Assembly (NCBI GenBank): GCA_029936705.1
Contig: JAPYSD010000002.1
Coordinates: forward strand, 1 to 39,416
Source of the DNA: Croceicoccus sp.
GTDB lineage: Bacteria > Pseudomonadota > Alphaproteobacteria > Sphingomonadales > Sphingomonadaceae
Length of the DNA: 39,416 nt
Direction: 5' to 3'
Positions 30,761 through 39,106 of the stretch are shown one piece after another. The notes beneath the pieces are model-generated. The model was not told where the DNA came from and did not search any database. It saw nothing but the letters and a program-made list of their open reading frames with translations. The translations under genes were made by a program, and so were the position numbers. Position 1 is the first letter of the stretch, and every line of letters begins with the position of its first letter.

Positions 30761-31719
30761 CAAGACCATCCGTCCTGCGCTTCCAGACTGGCAGCCAGTT
30801 CGCCGATCACGCGGTAGCAATCCAGCACGTCCGAGACCGAGCTGTTGGGCTGCCGGCCCTCGCGAATGGCGGCGATGAACTCGCGGTCCTGCAATTCGAT
30901 GCCGTTCATCGACACATCTACCTTCGACACATCAATCGGCTCCTCGCGGCCGGTGACCAGATCGTCATAGCGCGCGATATAGGTGCCGGAGTCTCCGATA
31001 TAACGGAAGAAGGTGCCGAGCGGACCGTCATTGTTGAACGATAGCGCAAGGGTAAGGATCTGGCCCGCCTCGGTCTTCATCTGGATCGACATATCCATGG
31101 CGATGCCAAGCTCGGGGTGCTTTGGACCTTGCAGCACATTTGCGGCGATCACTTTCGAACCGGTCATGTACTGGAAAATGTCGATCGAATGGGCCGAGTG
31201 GTGCCACAGCAGGTGGTCCGTCCAGCTGCGCGGCTTACCCTTCGCATTCATATTTTTCCGGCGGAAGAAGAAAGTCTCGATATCCATCGCCTGGATAGTG
31301 AACTCGCCTGCATCGATCTTGTTCTTGACCCACTGGTGGCTGGGATTGAAGCGACGCGTGTGGCCGACCATGCAAACCAGGCCGGTTTCCTTGGCCTTCG
31401 CTTCTACCGCCAATGCATCGTCCCAGCTATCGGCCAGCGGGATTTCCACCTGCACATGCTTGCCCGCAGCCATGCAGGCAATGGCCTGTTCCGCGTGCAT
31501 CTGGGTGGGGGTGCAAAGGATCACGGCGTCGACATCGGGCAAAGCCAGCGCATCGGCCAGATCGGTCCCGGAATGCGGCGCGCCATATTTCGCGGCGACT
31601 TCCGCAGCATGCTCAGCCGACCGGGAAATGACCGAAACGATCTCGACGCCGTCGATATTTTTGAGGCCGTCGAGGTGCTTTTCGCCAAAGGCGCCTGCAC
31701 CGACGAGTGCGATTTTCAT
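30760..31719 (-). CDS. ligC: LigC, 4-carboxy-2-hydroxymuconate-6-semialdehyde dehydrogenase
   Basis: A 319-residue Gfo/Idh/MocA-type dehydrogenase with N-terminal NADP fold MKIALVGAGAFGEKHLDGL and DAVILCTPTQMHAEQAIACMAAGKHVQVEIPLADS. The following GHTRRFNPSHQWVKNKIDAGEFTI and WTDHLLWHHSAHSIDIFQYM match LigC proteins. It oxidises CHMS (as its cyclic hemiacetal) to 2-pyrone-4,6-dicarboxylate with NADP. The ATG at 31719 has AGGAGA upstream. Gap to ligB is 32 bp. It belongs to the protocatechuate 4,5-cleavage pathway of sphingomonads. Confidence 0.95.
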   Translation of the reverse strand: MKIALVGAGAFGEKHLDGLKNIDGVEIVSVISRSAEHAAEVAAKYGAPHSGTDLADALALPDVDAVILCTPTQMHAEQAIACMAAGKHVQVEIPLADSWDDALAVEAKAKETGLVCMVGHTRRFNPSHQWVKNKIDAGEFTIQAMDIETFFFRRKNMNAKGKPRSWTDHLLWHHSAHSIDIFQYMTGSKVIAANVLQGPKHPELGIAMDMSIQMKTEAGQILTLALSFNNDGPLGTFFRYIGDSGTYIARYDDLVTGREEPIDVSKVDVSMNGIELQDREFIAAIREGRQPNSSVSDVLDCYRVIGELAASLEAQDGWS

Positions 31720-31751
31720 GGGATATTCTCCTGAATGGGTTCGCGCAGAGA

Positions 31752-32657
31752 TCAGGCGATCAGTGCCTGTGCGGCGGCATTGTTTCCTTCCAGCGTCGGG
31801 CTGGGCGGAACGGTTGCGTCCACCGGCTCAAGCACTAGATGGCCCAGCGCGGTATTGCTGACGGGTACGTGGTAATGGCGGTGCAGCGCCTTGGTGCTCT
31901 TGCCCAGCGCGCCGCGCATGATCAGCCACATGACCATCTCGATCCCCTCGCTGCCGGTTTCGCGCAGATATTCGATATGGGGAATGTGGCGCAGTTCCTG
32001 CGTGTCGCCGATCAGCCCGTCGAGGAACATATTGTCCCACTCCTTGTTGATCAGTCCCGCACGCGGGCCCTGAAGCTGGTGGCTCATGCCACCGGTGCCC
32101 CAGATCTGCACCTTAAGATCCTCGTCGAAGCTATTCACGGCGCGGGCAATCGCCTCGCCCAATGCCCAACAGCGATTCCCCGACGGCGGCGGATAGGTGA
32201 CGACGTTCACGACCAGCGGAATGACTTTCACCGGCCATTTGTCGACATGGCCGTACATCATCGACAGCGGCACGGTCAGCCCGTGATCGACCTCCATCTC
32301 GTTGATGATAGTCAGGTCGAATTCGTCGAGGATCAGGCTTTGCGCGATATGCCATGCAAGGTCGGGATGGCCTTCCACCGGCGGCACCGGACGCGCGCCG
32401 AAACCTTCGTCGGCGGGCTGATAGGTTTCGCCGCAACCGATGGCGAAGGTCGGGATGATCTTCATGTCGAAGGCCGATGCGTGGTCATTATAGATCAGCA
32501 CGATCACGTCGGGCTTTTCCTCTTCCATGAACTGGCGGGTCCAGTCGAAACCGTCGAAGGCAGGCTTGAAATAATCCTCGCCCTCCTTGCCGTGGTCGAA
32601 CGCATAGCCCAGCACGGGAATGTGGCTGCAAGCGATGCCGTGGGTGATGCGGGCCAT
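31752..32657 (-). CDS. ligB: LigB, protocatechuate 4,5-dioxygenase beta subunit
   Basis: A 301-residue class III extradiol dioxygenase. By comparison with Sphingobium SYK-6 LigB, the iron ligands are His 12 (CSHIPVLG), His 59 (YNDHASAF) and Glu 240 (SEGIE); catalytic His residues lie in VDHGLTVP (125) and GMSHQL (193). It opens protocatechuate between carbons 4 and 5, giving CHMS. It works as a tetramer with LigA, whose gene ends in the same bases as this ATG (TGATG at 32657). All metal and catalytic positions are present, so it should be active. Confidence 0.97.
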   Translation of the reverse strand: MARITHGIACSHIPVLGYAFDHGKEGEDYFKPAFDGFDWTRQFMEEEKPDVIVLIYNDHASAFDMKIIPTFAIGCGETYQPADEGFGARPVPPVEGHPDLAWHIAQSLILDEFDLTIINEMEVDHGLTVPLSMMYGHVDKWPVKVIPLVVNVVTYPPPSGNRCWALGEAIARAVNSFDEDLKVQIWGTGGMSHQLQGPRAGLINKEWDNMFLDGLIGDTQELRHIPHIEYLRETGSEGIEMVMWLIMRGALGKSTKALHRHYHVPVSNTALGHLVLEPVDATVPPSPTLEGNNAAAQALIA

Positions 32658-33058
32658 CAGTTCTTGTCCTTTATCGAGCGGACACCCTTGGGCGAGCGGC
32701 CACCAGCCATCATCATGGCCTGGTAATCCTCGACGCTCATACCGGTCATGGTGGAAACGGCCTGCACGAAGGACAGCCCGTCGGATGAAAAGACCTTCGA
32801 CAGGAAATAGATATTCCCGCCCAGATCGAGCAGCCGGTTATAGTCGCGGTCCAGCACGGCCTGCTTCTGCTCGTCGGTGATCGGCCATTCGTCCAGATAG
32901 GCATTCTCGTCCGCGTGGAAACGCTTGCGGTTCTCGTCCTTCATCAGGCTCATGGCGAACTGGTTGAGGTGATAGCCCTGCCGCGCGCGCTTCGCGGTAT
33001 AGACCCGCGTGCCGGGAATATCGTCGAACTCGGCAAGATATTCGTGAATGTCGGTCAC
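32657..33058 (-). CDS. ligA: LigA, protocatechuate 4,5-dioxygenase alpha subunit
   Basis: A 133-residue helical protein starting at GTG 33058, inside GTGA overlapping the ligJ stop. It matches LigA: GYHLNQFAMSLMKDENRKRFHADENAYLDEWPITDEQKQAVLDRDYNRLLDLGGNIYFLSKVFSSDGLSFVQAVSTMTGMS. LigA closes the top of the LigB active site and binds the substrate carboxylate side; it has no metal of its own. The EYL-rich N-terminus (DIHEYLAEFDDIPGTRVY) is also typical. Tight coupling in ligJ-ligA-ligB fits equimolar subunits. Confidence 0.97.
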   Translation of the reverse strand: MTDIHEYLAEFDDIPGTRVYTAKRARQGYHLNQFAMSLMKDENRKRFHADENAYLDEWPITDEQKQAVLDRDYNRLLDLGGNIYFLSKVFSSDGLSFVQAVSTMTGMSVEDYQAMMMAGGRSPKGVRSIKDKN

Positions 33059-34080
33059 AATCCGCGCTCCTTCAACAGGGCGTCGAGCTTTGGGAAAACC
33101 TTGCGCGCATTGCCCTCGAAAATGGCGGCGCGTTCCTTATCGCTGATGTCCAGAGCGTCGATATAGCGCTTGGTGTCGTCGAAATAATGGCCCGTCTGCG
33201 GGTCGATCCCACGCACCGCGCCCACCATCTCGCTGCCGAACAGGATGTTCTTGTTGCCGATCACATCGGCCAGCAGGTCGATGCCCGGCTGGTGATAGAC
33301 GCAAGTGTCGAAGAACACATTGTTCATGATATATTCGTCGAGGCTGGGCTTCTTAAGCATGTCGGCCAGACCGCGGTAGCGCCCCCAGTGATAGGGCACC
33401 GCGCCGCCGCCATGCGGGATGATGAAGCGCAGATTGGGGAAACGGCTGAACAGGTCGCCCTGCATCAGTTGCATAAAGGCGACCGTATCGGCGGCGAGAT
33501 AGAAACCGCCCGTTGCGTGCATCGCCGGATTGCAGCTGCCCGACACGTGGATCATGGCAGGCACGTCCAGCTCTTCCATCGCTTCATAGATGGGGAACCA
33601 GTATTCGTCGGTCAGCGGGGGATGTTCGAAATGGCCGCCGCCCGGATCGGGGTTCAGGTTGCAGCCGATAAAGCCCAGTTCCTCCACGCAGCGGCGCAAT
33701 TCCTTCACGCTGGCGGCCAGGTCGGACTTGGGGCTTTGCGGCAGCATGCAGACGCCTACGAAGGTTTCAGGAAAAAGCTTCGTCACGCGGTAGATCAGGT
33801 TGTTGCAGTGATAGGCCCACTCGGCGCTGACCGCCTGATCGCCGACATGATGCGCCATGGCAGATGCGCGCGGGGAAAAGATTGTGAGGTCCGCACCGCG
33901 CTCCTTGATCAGACGCAGCTGGTTGTCCTCGATCGTCTGGCGAATCTCGTCGTCCGAAATCTCGGGGTAAGGCGGCGGAGTGGTGGCGTCCTTGAAGGCT
34001 TGCTTCTGCGCCTCGCGCCATTGGTCGTGCCCCTTGGGCAGCACCGTATAATGACCGTGGCAGTCGATAATCAGGCTCAT
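33055..34080 (-). CDS. ligJ: LigJ, 4-oxalomesaconate hydratase
   Basis: A 341-residue amidohydrolase-superfamily protein. MSLIIDCHGHYTVLPKG carries the HxH metal pair; further ligand regions are MIHVSGSCNP, RFIIPHGGGAVPYHWGRYRGL and ILFGSEMVGAVRGIDP. In LigJ the zinc enzyme adds water to 4-oxalomesaconate to give 4-carboxy-4-hydroxy-2-oxoadipate (CHA). It starts within ATGA shared with the DUF1932 gene stop and ends in GTGA shared with ligA. In SYK-6, ligJ also lies beside ligABC, supporting the call. Confidence 0.95.
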   Translation of the reverse strand: MSLIIDCHGHYTVLPKGHDQWREAQKQAFKDATTPPPYPEISDDEIRQTIEDNQLRLIKERGADLTIFSPRASAMAHHVGDQAVSAEWAYHCNNLIYRVTKLFPETFVGVCMLPQSPKSDLAASVKELRRCVEELGFIGCNLNPDPGGGHFEHPPLTDEYWFPIYEAMEELDVPAMIHVSGSCNPAMHATGGFYLAADTVAFMQLMQGDLFSRFPNLRFIIPHGGGAVPYHWGRYRGLADMLKKPSLDEYIMNNVFFDTCVYHQPGIDLLADVIGNKNILFGSEMVGAVRGIDPQTGHYFDDTKRYIDALDISDKERAAIFEGNARKVFPKLDALLKERGL

Positions 34081-34898
34081 GCGGGTTTACTCCTCTCCGC
34101 AGGATATATCGTTTCGGCGCCCGCCAATTCGCGCTGGCGGCGCACGGTTCCATTGGTCATCACCGGCTCGACACCCATCCCCGTGAGGGTCTTGGCGCTT
34201 TCTTCCATCTCGGCGGCGCGGCGCAGTCCGTGGGTCGTCATGCGCTCCAGATTATAGGCGGCACGCTTTTCCCAGCCCCAGTCCTTCTCACTGGCGTCGA
34301 GCGAGGCGAGAACTTCGTCGACAACGTCGGCCTGAGTAGCGGCGAGCATCATTTCGGCGGTCAGCGCTTCGATCCCCTTGACCATGACGGATCGGATCAT
34401 CTTGATCGCGGAGGCGCGGCCTACTTCGTCTCCCACCCCGCGAATATTGGCAAAACCTGCGCGCGAAAGTGCCTCTGCGGCGTCCTTGGCGGCTCTTCCC
34501 GACACCAAAAGGGGCACATTCAGGCGCGCTGGATGCACCGGCGCCATCACCGCCACGTCGGCATATCGCGAGCCCGCCGCCTCGACGGCATCGGCTGCCG
34601 CGCGCTTGGTCTGCGGCGCGACCGAATTCATGTCGCAGAACAGCGCGCCATCAGCCAGCAAGGGCGCCGCCAATTTCGCGACATCGAAAGCGGCATCGGC
34701 GGTCACCAGCGACAGCACGAGAGAGGCATCCGCTAACGCATGGCCGAGACCGGGGGCGCAGCGCACGCCCAGATCTTGCATCGCGTCGGCACGGTCGGGC
34801 GCGATGTCAAAGGCGCAGGCGTCCGCATCCCATCCGGCCGCAGCCGCAAAGCCGGACCCGGCCTCTCCGAAACCGATAAGGGCGATCTTTCCGCTCAT
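34077..34898 (-). CDS. DUF1932 NAD-binding dehydrogenase-like protein
   Basis: A 273-residue member of the 6-phosphogluconate/beta-hydroxyacid dehydrogenase family. The N-terminal Rossmann fold starts KIALIGFGEAGSGFA (GxGxxG), with LVLSLVTADAAFDVA and GALFCDMNSVAPQTK. The helical C-terminal domain is of the DUF1932 type (KMIRSVMVKGIEALTAEMMLAA and ERMTTHGLRRAAEMEE), including the conserved Lys of KMIRS. Homologues commonly lie beside protocatechuate 4,5-cleavage genes but no step has been assigned to them to my knowledge. It is the first gene after the regulator and overlaps ligJ by 4 bp, so it is part of the catabolic operon. Confidence 0.82.
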   Translation of the reverse strand: MSGKIALIGFGEAGSGFAAAAGWDADACAFDIAPDRADAMQDLGVRCAPGLGHALADASLVLSLVTADAAFDVAKLAAPLLADGALFCDMNSVAPQTKRAAADAVEAAGSRYADVAVMAPVHPARLNVPLLVSGRAAKDAAEALSRAGFANIRGVGDEVGRASAIKMIRSVMVKGIEALTAEMMLAATQADVVDEVLASLDASEKDWGWEKRAAYNLERMTTHGLRRAAEMEESAKTLTGMGVEPVMTNGTVRRQRELAGAETIYPAERSKPA

Positions 34899-34903
34899 GG
34901 GCG

Positions 34904-34959
34904 CTGTCCTGTCTCAGCAGGGCAGGACAGGCTAATGGATTGATTGCCAGACTCATTAG
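34904..34959. promoter_or_regulatory. Inverted repeats between the lysR-type gene and the lig operon
   Basis: A perfect 8-bp inverted repeat, CTGTCCTG (34904-34911) and CAGGACAG (34923-34930), lies directly before the DUF1932 start. A second repeat, CTAATG (34932-34937) with CATTAG (34954-34959), follows it towards the regulator gene. The second contains the same ATTAG/CATTA motif as the region upstream of ligK at 36121-36132, so both may be bound by the LysR-type regulator. The first could be a hairpin separating expression of regulator and operon. Confidence 0.4.
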
Positions 34960-34962
34960 ATT

Positions 34963-36111
34963 TTACGAAAGATCGAGTCGCTCTTTATCGCGCAACAAGT
35001 CCAGCATCGCCGCCTGCGGTTCGGTCGGACGCCAGCCGATGCGGGTGGTGATCCCGATCGTGCGAGTGACCGGGACCGGCGGATCGATAATGACCAACAG
35101 GCCCGCCTCAAGCTCTACACGCAGCTGGTCGGGCGACGCCATGCTCAACATGTCGCTGGCGATCAGCAATTCGCGGATCGTCAGGATCGAACCGCAAGTG
35201 ATCTTCACCTCTGGCGCGTCCAGCCGCAGCGTGGTGAACATGTCCTGCCAATAATGCCGCAAGGGCGTATCGGAACCGGGCAGCACCCACTCATGCCGCG
35301 TCAGGTCGAGCGGTTGGCAGAGTTTGCTTAGCGGATGGCCCGTGCGGCAGACCAGTCGGGGACGGTCATCGAACACCGGCTCCTGATCGAGATCCTCGAC
35401 ACCGGGACCGTCGCGCAGCGCGCCCAGCAACATATCGACCTCTCCATCGCGCAAGGGCGGCGAAAGATCGGCGTGGCTCCCCTCCAGCACCCTAACGCTG
35501 ACATCGGGATAGGCCTGCGAGAATTTGAGCAGAACCTGCGGCAACCAGCGCGAGCGGGACAGCGGCATAGCCCCGATCGTGACCAGGCCCGCCGCCTTGC
35601 CCTGCCAGCGCGCCACTTCGTCCAATCCGCTGCGCAATTCGGCCCGCGCAAGTCCGAATGCGCGGGCGCGGCGCTGACCGGCCTGCGTCAGCACGATCGT
35701 GCGCCCCCGCTTCTCGACCAGCCTTTGCCCCAATACGACCGACAGGTCCGAAACCGCCCGGTGCAGCGAAGCAGCCGCCAAGCCCGTGTCCTCTGCCGCC
35801 CCGGCATAGCCCCCAGCCCCTGCCACCGCGAGAAAGGCGCGCAACTGGGTAGAGGTGACGCGCCACGATCCGATCAGCGAAAGGGCTGCTTCGGCCCGCG
35901 CGATCAGCAATTCGGCGGGTTCGGTCGGCTTCATCCCGTCCGGCCCGCGTTCGAACAAGGCACAGCCCAGTTCACGCTCAAGCCCCGCAATCGCTTGCGT
36001 CAGCGCGGGTTGCGTCAGGTTGATCTGCCGCGCCGCCCGCGTGACGCTGCCCGAACGGGCCGTCGCCACCAGTGCGGCCATGTGGCGGATATTGGGGAAC
36101 GACCAGTCCAT
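34963..36111 (-). CDS. LysR-type regulator with two helix-turn-helix domains (LigR-like position)
   Basis: A 382-residue LysR-type protein, about 80 residues longer than usual. The first DNA-binding domain (about 6-65) is NIRHMAALVATARSGSVTRAARQINLTQPALTQAIAGLERELGCALFERG. A second, LysR-like one follows (about 86-150): TSTQLRAFLAVAGAGGYAGAAEDTGLAAASLHRAVSDLSVVLGQRLVEKRGRTIVLTQAG. The C-terminal effector domain (about 175-375) has the usual start GLVTIGAMPLSRSRWLPQVL and DMLLGALRDG. It is transcribed divergently from ligK and in line with the DUF1932-ligJABC operon, so it very likely controls both with a pathway intermediate as signal. Whether it equals SYK-6 LigR is uncertain. Confidence 0.85.
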   Translation of the reverse strand: MDWSFPNIRHMAALVATARSGSVTRAARQINLTQPALTQAIAGLERELGCALFERGPDGMKPTEPAELLIARAEAALSLIGSWRVTSTQLRAFLAVAGAGGYAGAAEDTGLAAASLHRAVSDLSVVLGQRLVEKRGRTIVLTQAGQRRARAFGLARAELRSGLDEVARWQGKAAGLVTIGAMPLSRSRWLPQVLLKFSQAYPDVSVRVLEGSHADLSPPLRDGEVDMLLGALRDGPGVEDLDQEPVFDDRPRLVCRTGHPLSKLCQPLDLTRHEWVLPGSDTPLRHYWQDMFTTLRLDAPEVKITCGSILTIRELLIASDMLSMASPDQLRVELEAGLLVIIDPPVPVTRTIGITTRIGWRPTEPQAAMLDLLRDKERLDLS

Positions 36112-36215
36112 CCATTGACGATTAGCATTAATTTATCTCCTGCGCCAAATTCGGATTGGCCCGTTTCGCTTCCGCGCGCGCATGACGCGGTGCAATTCGA
36201 AGAGGAGATCGTGGC
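36112..36215. promoter_or_regulatory. Divergent lysR-ligK promoter region with candidate binding sites
   Basis: The 104 bp hold a perfect short palindrome, ATTA GCAT TAAT (36121-36132), in AT-rich DNA, and GCCAA (36144-36148) paired with TTGGC (36156-36160). Both have the size of LysR-type half-sites. AGAGGAG just before the ligK ATG is its ribosome binding site. Confidence 0.45.
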
Positions 36216-36890
36216 ATGGGCGGCATCGTCGTGCAGAATATCGAACGCGCCCCGCGCGACATCATCGACGGACTGGCCGAATGCGGCGTCGCGACCGTGC
36301 ACGAGGCGCAGGGCGGCACGGGCCTGCTCGCCAGCTATATGCGCCCGATCTATGCAGGGGCCCGCATCGCGGGCAGCGCCGTTACGATCAGCGCGGCGCC
36401 GGGCGACAACTGGATGGTCCATGTCGCCATCGAACAGCTTCGGGAAAGCGACATCCTGCTGCTCGCCCCCACCTCGCCCTGCGAGGATGGCTATTTCGGT
36501 GACCTTCTCGCCACCAGTGCGCAGGCGCGCGGCTGCCGCGGCCTCGTCATCGATGCGGGCGTGCGCGACGTGAAGGACCTGACCGAGATGAACTTTCCCG
36601 TCTGGTCCAAGGCGGTTTTCGCGCAAGGCACGGTGAAAAACACGCTGGGCAGCGTGAACGTGCCGGTAGTCTGCGCGGGCGCGGCGGTGAACGCGGGCGA
36701 TGTAATCGTGGCCGATGACGATGGCGTGGTCTGCGTACGCCGCGAAAAGGCCGCCGAAGTGCTGGCCGCCGCCCGCGCGCGCGAAGCGAACGAAGCGGAG
36801 AAGCGTGAGAAGCTGGCCTCGGGCGTGCTCGGCCTCGATATGTACAAGATGCGCGAACGGCTGGAAAAGGAAGGGCTAAAGTACGTTTGA
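36216..36890 (+). CDS. ligK: LigK, 4-carboxy-4-hydroxy-2-oxoadipate aldolase
   Basis: A 224-residue class II (HMG/CHA) aldolase. Family motifs: ECGVATVHEAQGGTGLLASYMRPIY, ISAAPGDNWMVHVAIE, GDLLATSAQARGCRGLVIDAGVRDVKDL, where the Arg-Asp of GVRDVKDL binds the oxaloacetate/pyruvate part and metal, and VPVVCAGAAVNAGDVIVADDDGVVCV. It splits CHA into pyruvate and oxaloacetate, the last step of the pathway. The C-terminal LGLDMYKMRERLEKEGLKYV is a charged helix. Start ATG 36216 with AGAGGAG; the TGA overlaps the ligU ATG. Confidence 0.95.
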   Translation: MGGIVVQNIERAPRDIIDGLAECGVATVHEAQGGTGLLASYMRPIYAGARIAGSAVTISAAPGDNWMVHVAIEQLRESDILLLAPTSPCEDGYFGDLLATSAQARGCRGLVIDAGVRDVKDLTEMNFPVWSKAVFAQGTVKNTLGSVNVPVVCAGAAVNAGDVIVADDDGVVCVRREKAAEVLAAARAREANEAEKREKLASGVLGLDMYKMRERLEKEGLKYV

Positions 36891-37951
36891 TGGCCAATTC
36901 CGCACCAGTCATGTGGATGCGCGGGGGAACGTCGAAAGGCGGCTACTTCCTCGCCGGAGACCTGCCCGCCGATCCCGGGACGCGCGATGCCTTTCTGTTG
37001 AGCGTGATGGGCAGCCCCGATCCGCGACAGATCGACGGTATGGGAGGCGCCGATCCGCTGACCAGCAAGGTGGCCGTGGTCAGGAAGTCGGATCGAGAAG
37101 GCATCGATGTCGACTATCTGTTCCTGCAGGTGTTCGTCGATCAGGCCATCGTGTCAGACGCGCAGAATTGCGGAAACATACTCGCAGGCATCGGCCCATT
37201 CGCCATCGAACGCGGGCTTGTCTCGCCGACCGGCGATGAGACGAACGTGTCGATCTATATGGAAAACACAGGGCAGGTCGCGGTCGCCACGGTGGAAACG
37301 CCCGGCGGTGTCGTGAATTACAAAGGCGATGCGCGGATCGACGGCGTGCCCGGCGCCCATGCACCCATCCCGCTGGAATTCCGCGATACGGCGGGTTCGT
37401 CCTGCGGCGCGCTGCTGCCCACCGGCAATCCGGTCGACGTGATCGAGGGCGTGCCCTGCACCCTCATCGACAATGGCATGCCCTGCATCGTCTTCAAGGC
37501 AGAGGATGTCGGCGCCACCGGCTATGAAAGCCGCGAGGAACTGGAAGGCGACGGCTTCGCGCCGATCCGCCAGAAGATAGAGGCGATCCGCCTTGCCGCC
37601 GGACCGCTGATGAACCTTGGTGACGTCAAGGCAAAGAGCGTGCCGAAGATGACGCTGGTCGCCCCGCCCCGCAATGGCGGCGCGGTAACAACACGCGTGT
37701 TCATCCCCCACCGCGCCCATGCCTCCATCGGAGTGCTGGGCGCGGTTACCGCCGCCACTGCGTGCCTGGTCGAAGGCTCGCCCGCTTCCGAAGTGGCCGT
37801 CATCCCTGAAGGACGCCGCAAGACGCTCTCCATCGAACATCCCAGCGGGGAAATGAGCTGCGTCCTTGAAGTGGACGAAGGCGGCAATGTCGTTTCAAGC
37901 GCCCTGCTCCGCACCGCGCGCAAGCTTATGGACGGAACCGTGTATGTCTGA
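36890..37951 (+). CDS. ligU: LigU, 4-oxalomesaconate tautomerase
   Basis: A 353-residue PrpF-type isomerase of the diaminopimelate-epimerase fold. Motifs are PVMWMRGGTSKGGYFLAGDLPAD, DPRQIDGMGGADPLTSKVAVV, DAQNCGNILAGIGPFAIERGL and SKSVPKMTLVAPP-like KAKSVPKMTLVAPPRNGG. SYK-6 LigU converts one tautomer of 4-oxalomesaconate to the form used by LigJ. The start ATG 36890 overlaps the ligK stop (TTGATG), and its last 8 bp overlap ligI. No signal peptide. Confidence 0.93.
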   Translation: MANSAPVMWMRGGTSKGGYFLAGDLPADPGTRDAFLLSVMGSPDPRQIDGMGGADPLTSKVAVVRKSDREGIDVDYLFLQVFVDQAIVSDAQNCGNILAGIGPFAIERGLVSPTGDETNVSIYMENTGQVAVATVETPGGVVNYKGDARIDGVPGAHAPIPLEFRDTAGSSCGALLPTGNPVDVIEGVPCTLIDNGMPCIVFKAEDVGATGYESREELEGDGFAPIRQKIEAIRLAAGPLMNLGDVKAKSVPKMTLVAPPRNGGAVTTRVFIPHRAHASIGVLGAVTAATACLVEGSPASEVAVIPEGRRKTLSIEHPSGEMSCVLEVDEGGNVVSSALLRTARKLMDGTVYV

Positions 37952-38834
37952 TCGTATCACCTCGTGGCATCCGGCTCCGTCGAAGCCTGCCTATGTCCCC
38001 CCGCCCGGCGCGGTTGACGCACATTGCCATGTCTTTGGGCCGATGGCTGAATTTCCCTTTAGCGCGAAGGCCAAGTACCTGCCGGAAGATGCAGGTCCCG
38101 AATTGCTGTTCGCGCTGCGCGACCATCTGGGATTTGCCCGCAATGTGATCGTGCAGGCCAGTTGCCACGGCACCGACAATGCCGCGACCGTCGATGCCAT
38201 CGCCAAGTCCGGCGGAAAGGCGCGCGGCGTGGCGGTGGTCGATCCCGACATCTCCGATGCGGAGCTGGCAGCGCTGCACGAAGCGGGCATTCGCGGCATC
38301 CGTTTCAACTTCCTGAAGCGGCTGGTCGACAATGCGCCCAAGGACAAGTTTCTGCAGGTTGCCGCGCGCCTGCCCGCAGGCTGGCACGTGGTGATCTATT
38401 TCGAGGCGGATATTCTGGAAGAAATGCGCCCCTTCATCGCCGCCATTCCGGTGCCGGTGGTGATCGACCACATGGGCCGCCCCGATGTCACGCAGGGTCC
38501 GAAGGGGGCAGATATGCAGGCTTTCCGGGCGTTGCTCGACAGCCGAGAGGACATCTGGTTCAAGGCCACCTGCCCCGAACGACTGGATGCGAAGAAAGAG
38601 GGCGGCATGGGCGATCCGTGGGACAATTTCGCCGCCGCGGTCGCGCCGTTGGTGGCCGATTATCCCGATCGGGTGATCTGGGGCACCGACTGGCCCCATC
38701 CCAACATGCAGGACGAGATTTCCGATGATGGCCATATCGTCGACATGATCCCCCGCATCGCACCGACCGCGGAATTGCAGCAGAAGCTGCTCGTCACCAA
38801 TCCGATGCGGCTCTACTGGCCCGAGAAGCTTTGA
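37944..38834 (+). CDS. ligI: LigI, 2-pyrone-4,6-dicarboxylate hydrolase
   Basis: A 296-residue amidohydrolase superfamily enzyme beginning MSDRITSWHPAPSKPAYVPP. It has PPGAVDAHCHVFGPMAEFPF (HxH), NVIVQASCHGTDN, VVIDHMGRPD and VIWGTDWPHPNM, the last with the catalytic Asp. LigI opens the pyrone ring of PDC to 4-oxalomesaconate, without needing a divalent metal in the SYK-6 enzyme. The frame is open upstream to 37866, but the ATG at 37944, overlapping the ligU stop by 8 bp, matches the known start. It converges with the chimeric remnant 7 bp downstream. Confidence 0.96.
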   Translation: MSDRITSWHPAPSKPAYVPPPGAVDAHCHVFGPMAEFPFSAKAKYLPEDAGPELLFALRDHLGFARNVIVQASCHGTDNAATVDAIAKSGGKARGVAVVDPDISDAELAALHEAGIRGIRFNFLKRLVDNAPKDKFLQVAARLPAGWHVVIYFEADILEEMRPFIAAIPVPVVIDHMGRPDVTQGPKGADMQAFRALLDSREDIWFKATCPERLDAKKEGGMGDPWDNFAAAVAPLVADYPDRVIWGTDWPHPNMQDEISDDGHIVDMIPRIAPTAELQQKLLVTNPMRLYWPEKL

Positions 38835-38841
38835 CCGCCCC

Positions 38842-39000
38842 TCAGACCGGCAGTCCGATGTAGTTTTCCGCGATCGAGGTCTGCGCCGCGCGGCTCATCT
38901 TGACATTCGCCAGGTCAACTCCCGACCCGTCCGCCTTCACGCGCGGCGATACGTTGTAGTCAATTACACGCTTTATCGGGACTAGCGCTTTCGTTTTCAT
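38842..39000 (-). pseudogene. Chimeric remnant: etfB start joined to pobA end
   Basis: The 52-codon frame from ATG 39000 to TGA 38842 has two origins. Residues 1-35 (MKTKALVPIKRVIDYNVSPR, then VKADGSGVDLANVKMS) are the N-terminus of electron transfer flavoprotein beta subunit (EtfB), which normally continues MNPFDEIAVEEA. After about 38893 the sequence switches to RAAQTSIAENYIGLPV, which resembles the C-terminus of 4-hydroxybenzoate 3-monooxygenase PobA (ends like IAENYVGLPYE). Neither product is functional. pobA would make protocatechuate for the lig pathway and probably once lay convergent to ligI. The ribosome binding site GGAGG of etfB is still present. A longer in-frame start at 39027 exists. 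Confidence 0.75.
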
Positions 39001-39106
39001 AACGGGATTTTCCCTTACCTCCATCAATGCGCATAGTCACCAAACCATCGCGCCCTTCAATACGAGAACATCTTGAAAATGGCTTATCATCAGTCAATTG
39101 GCCGTT

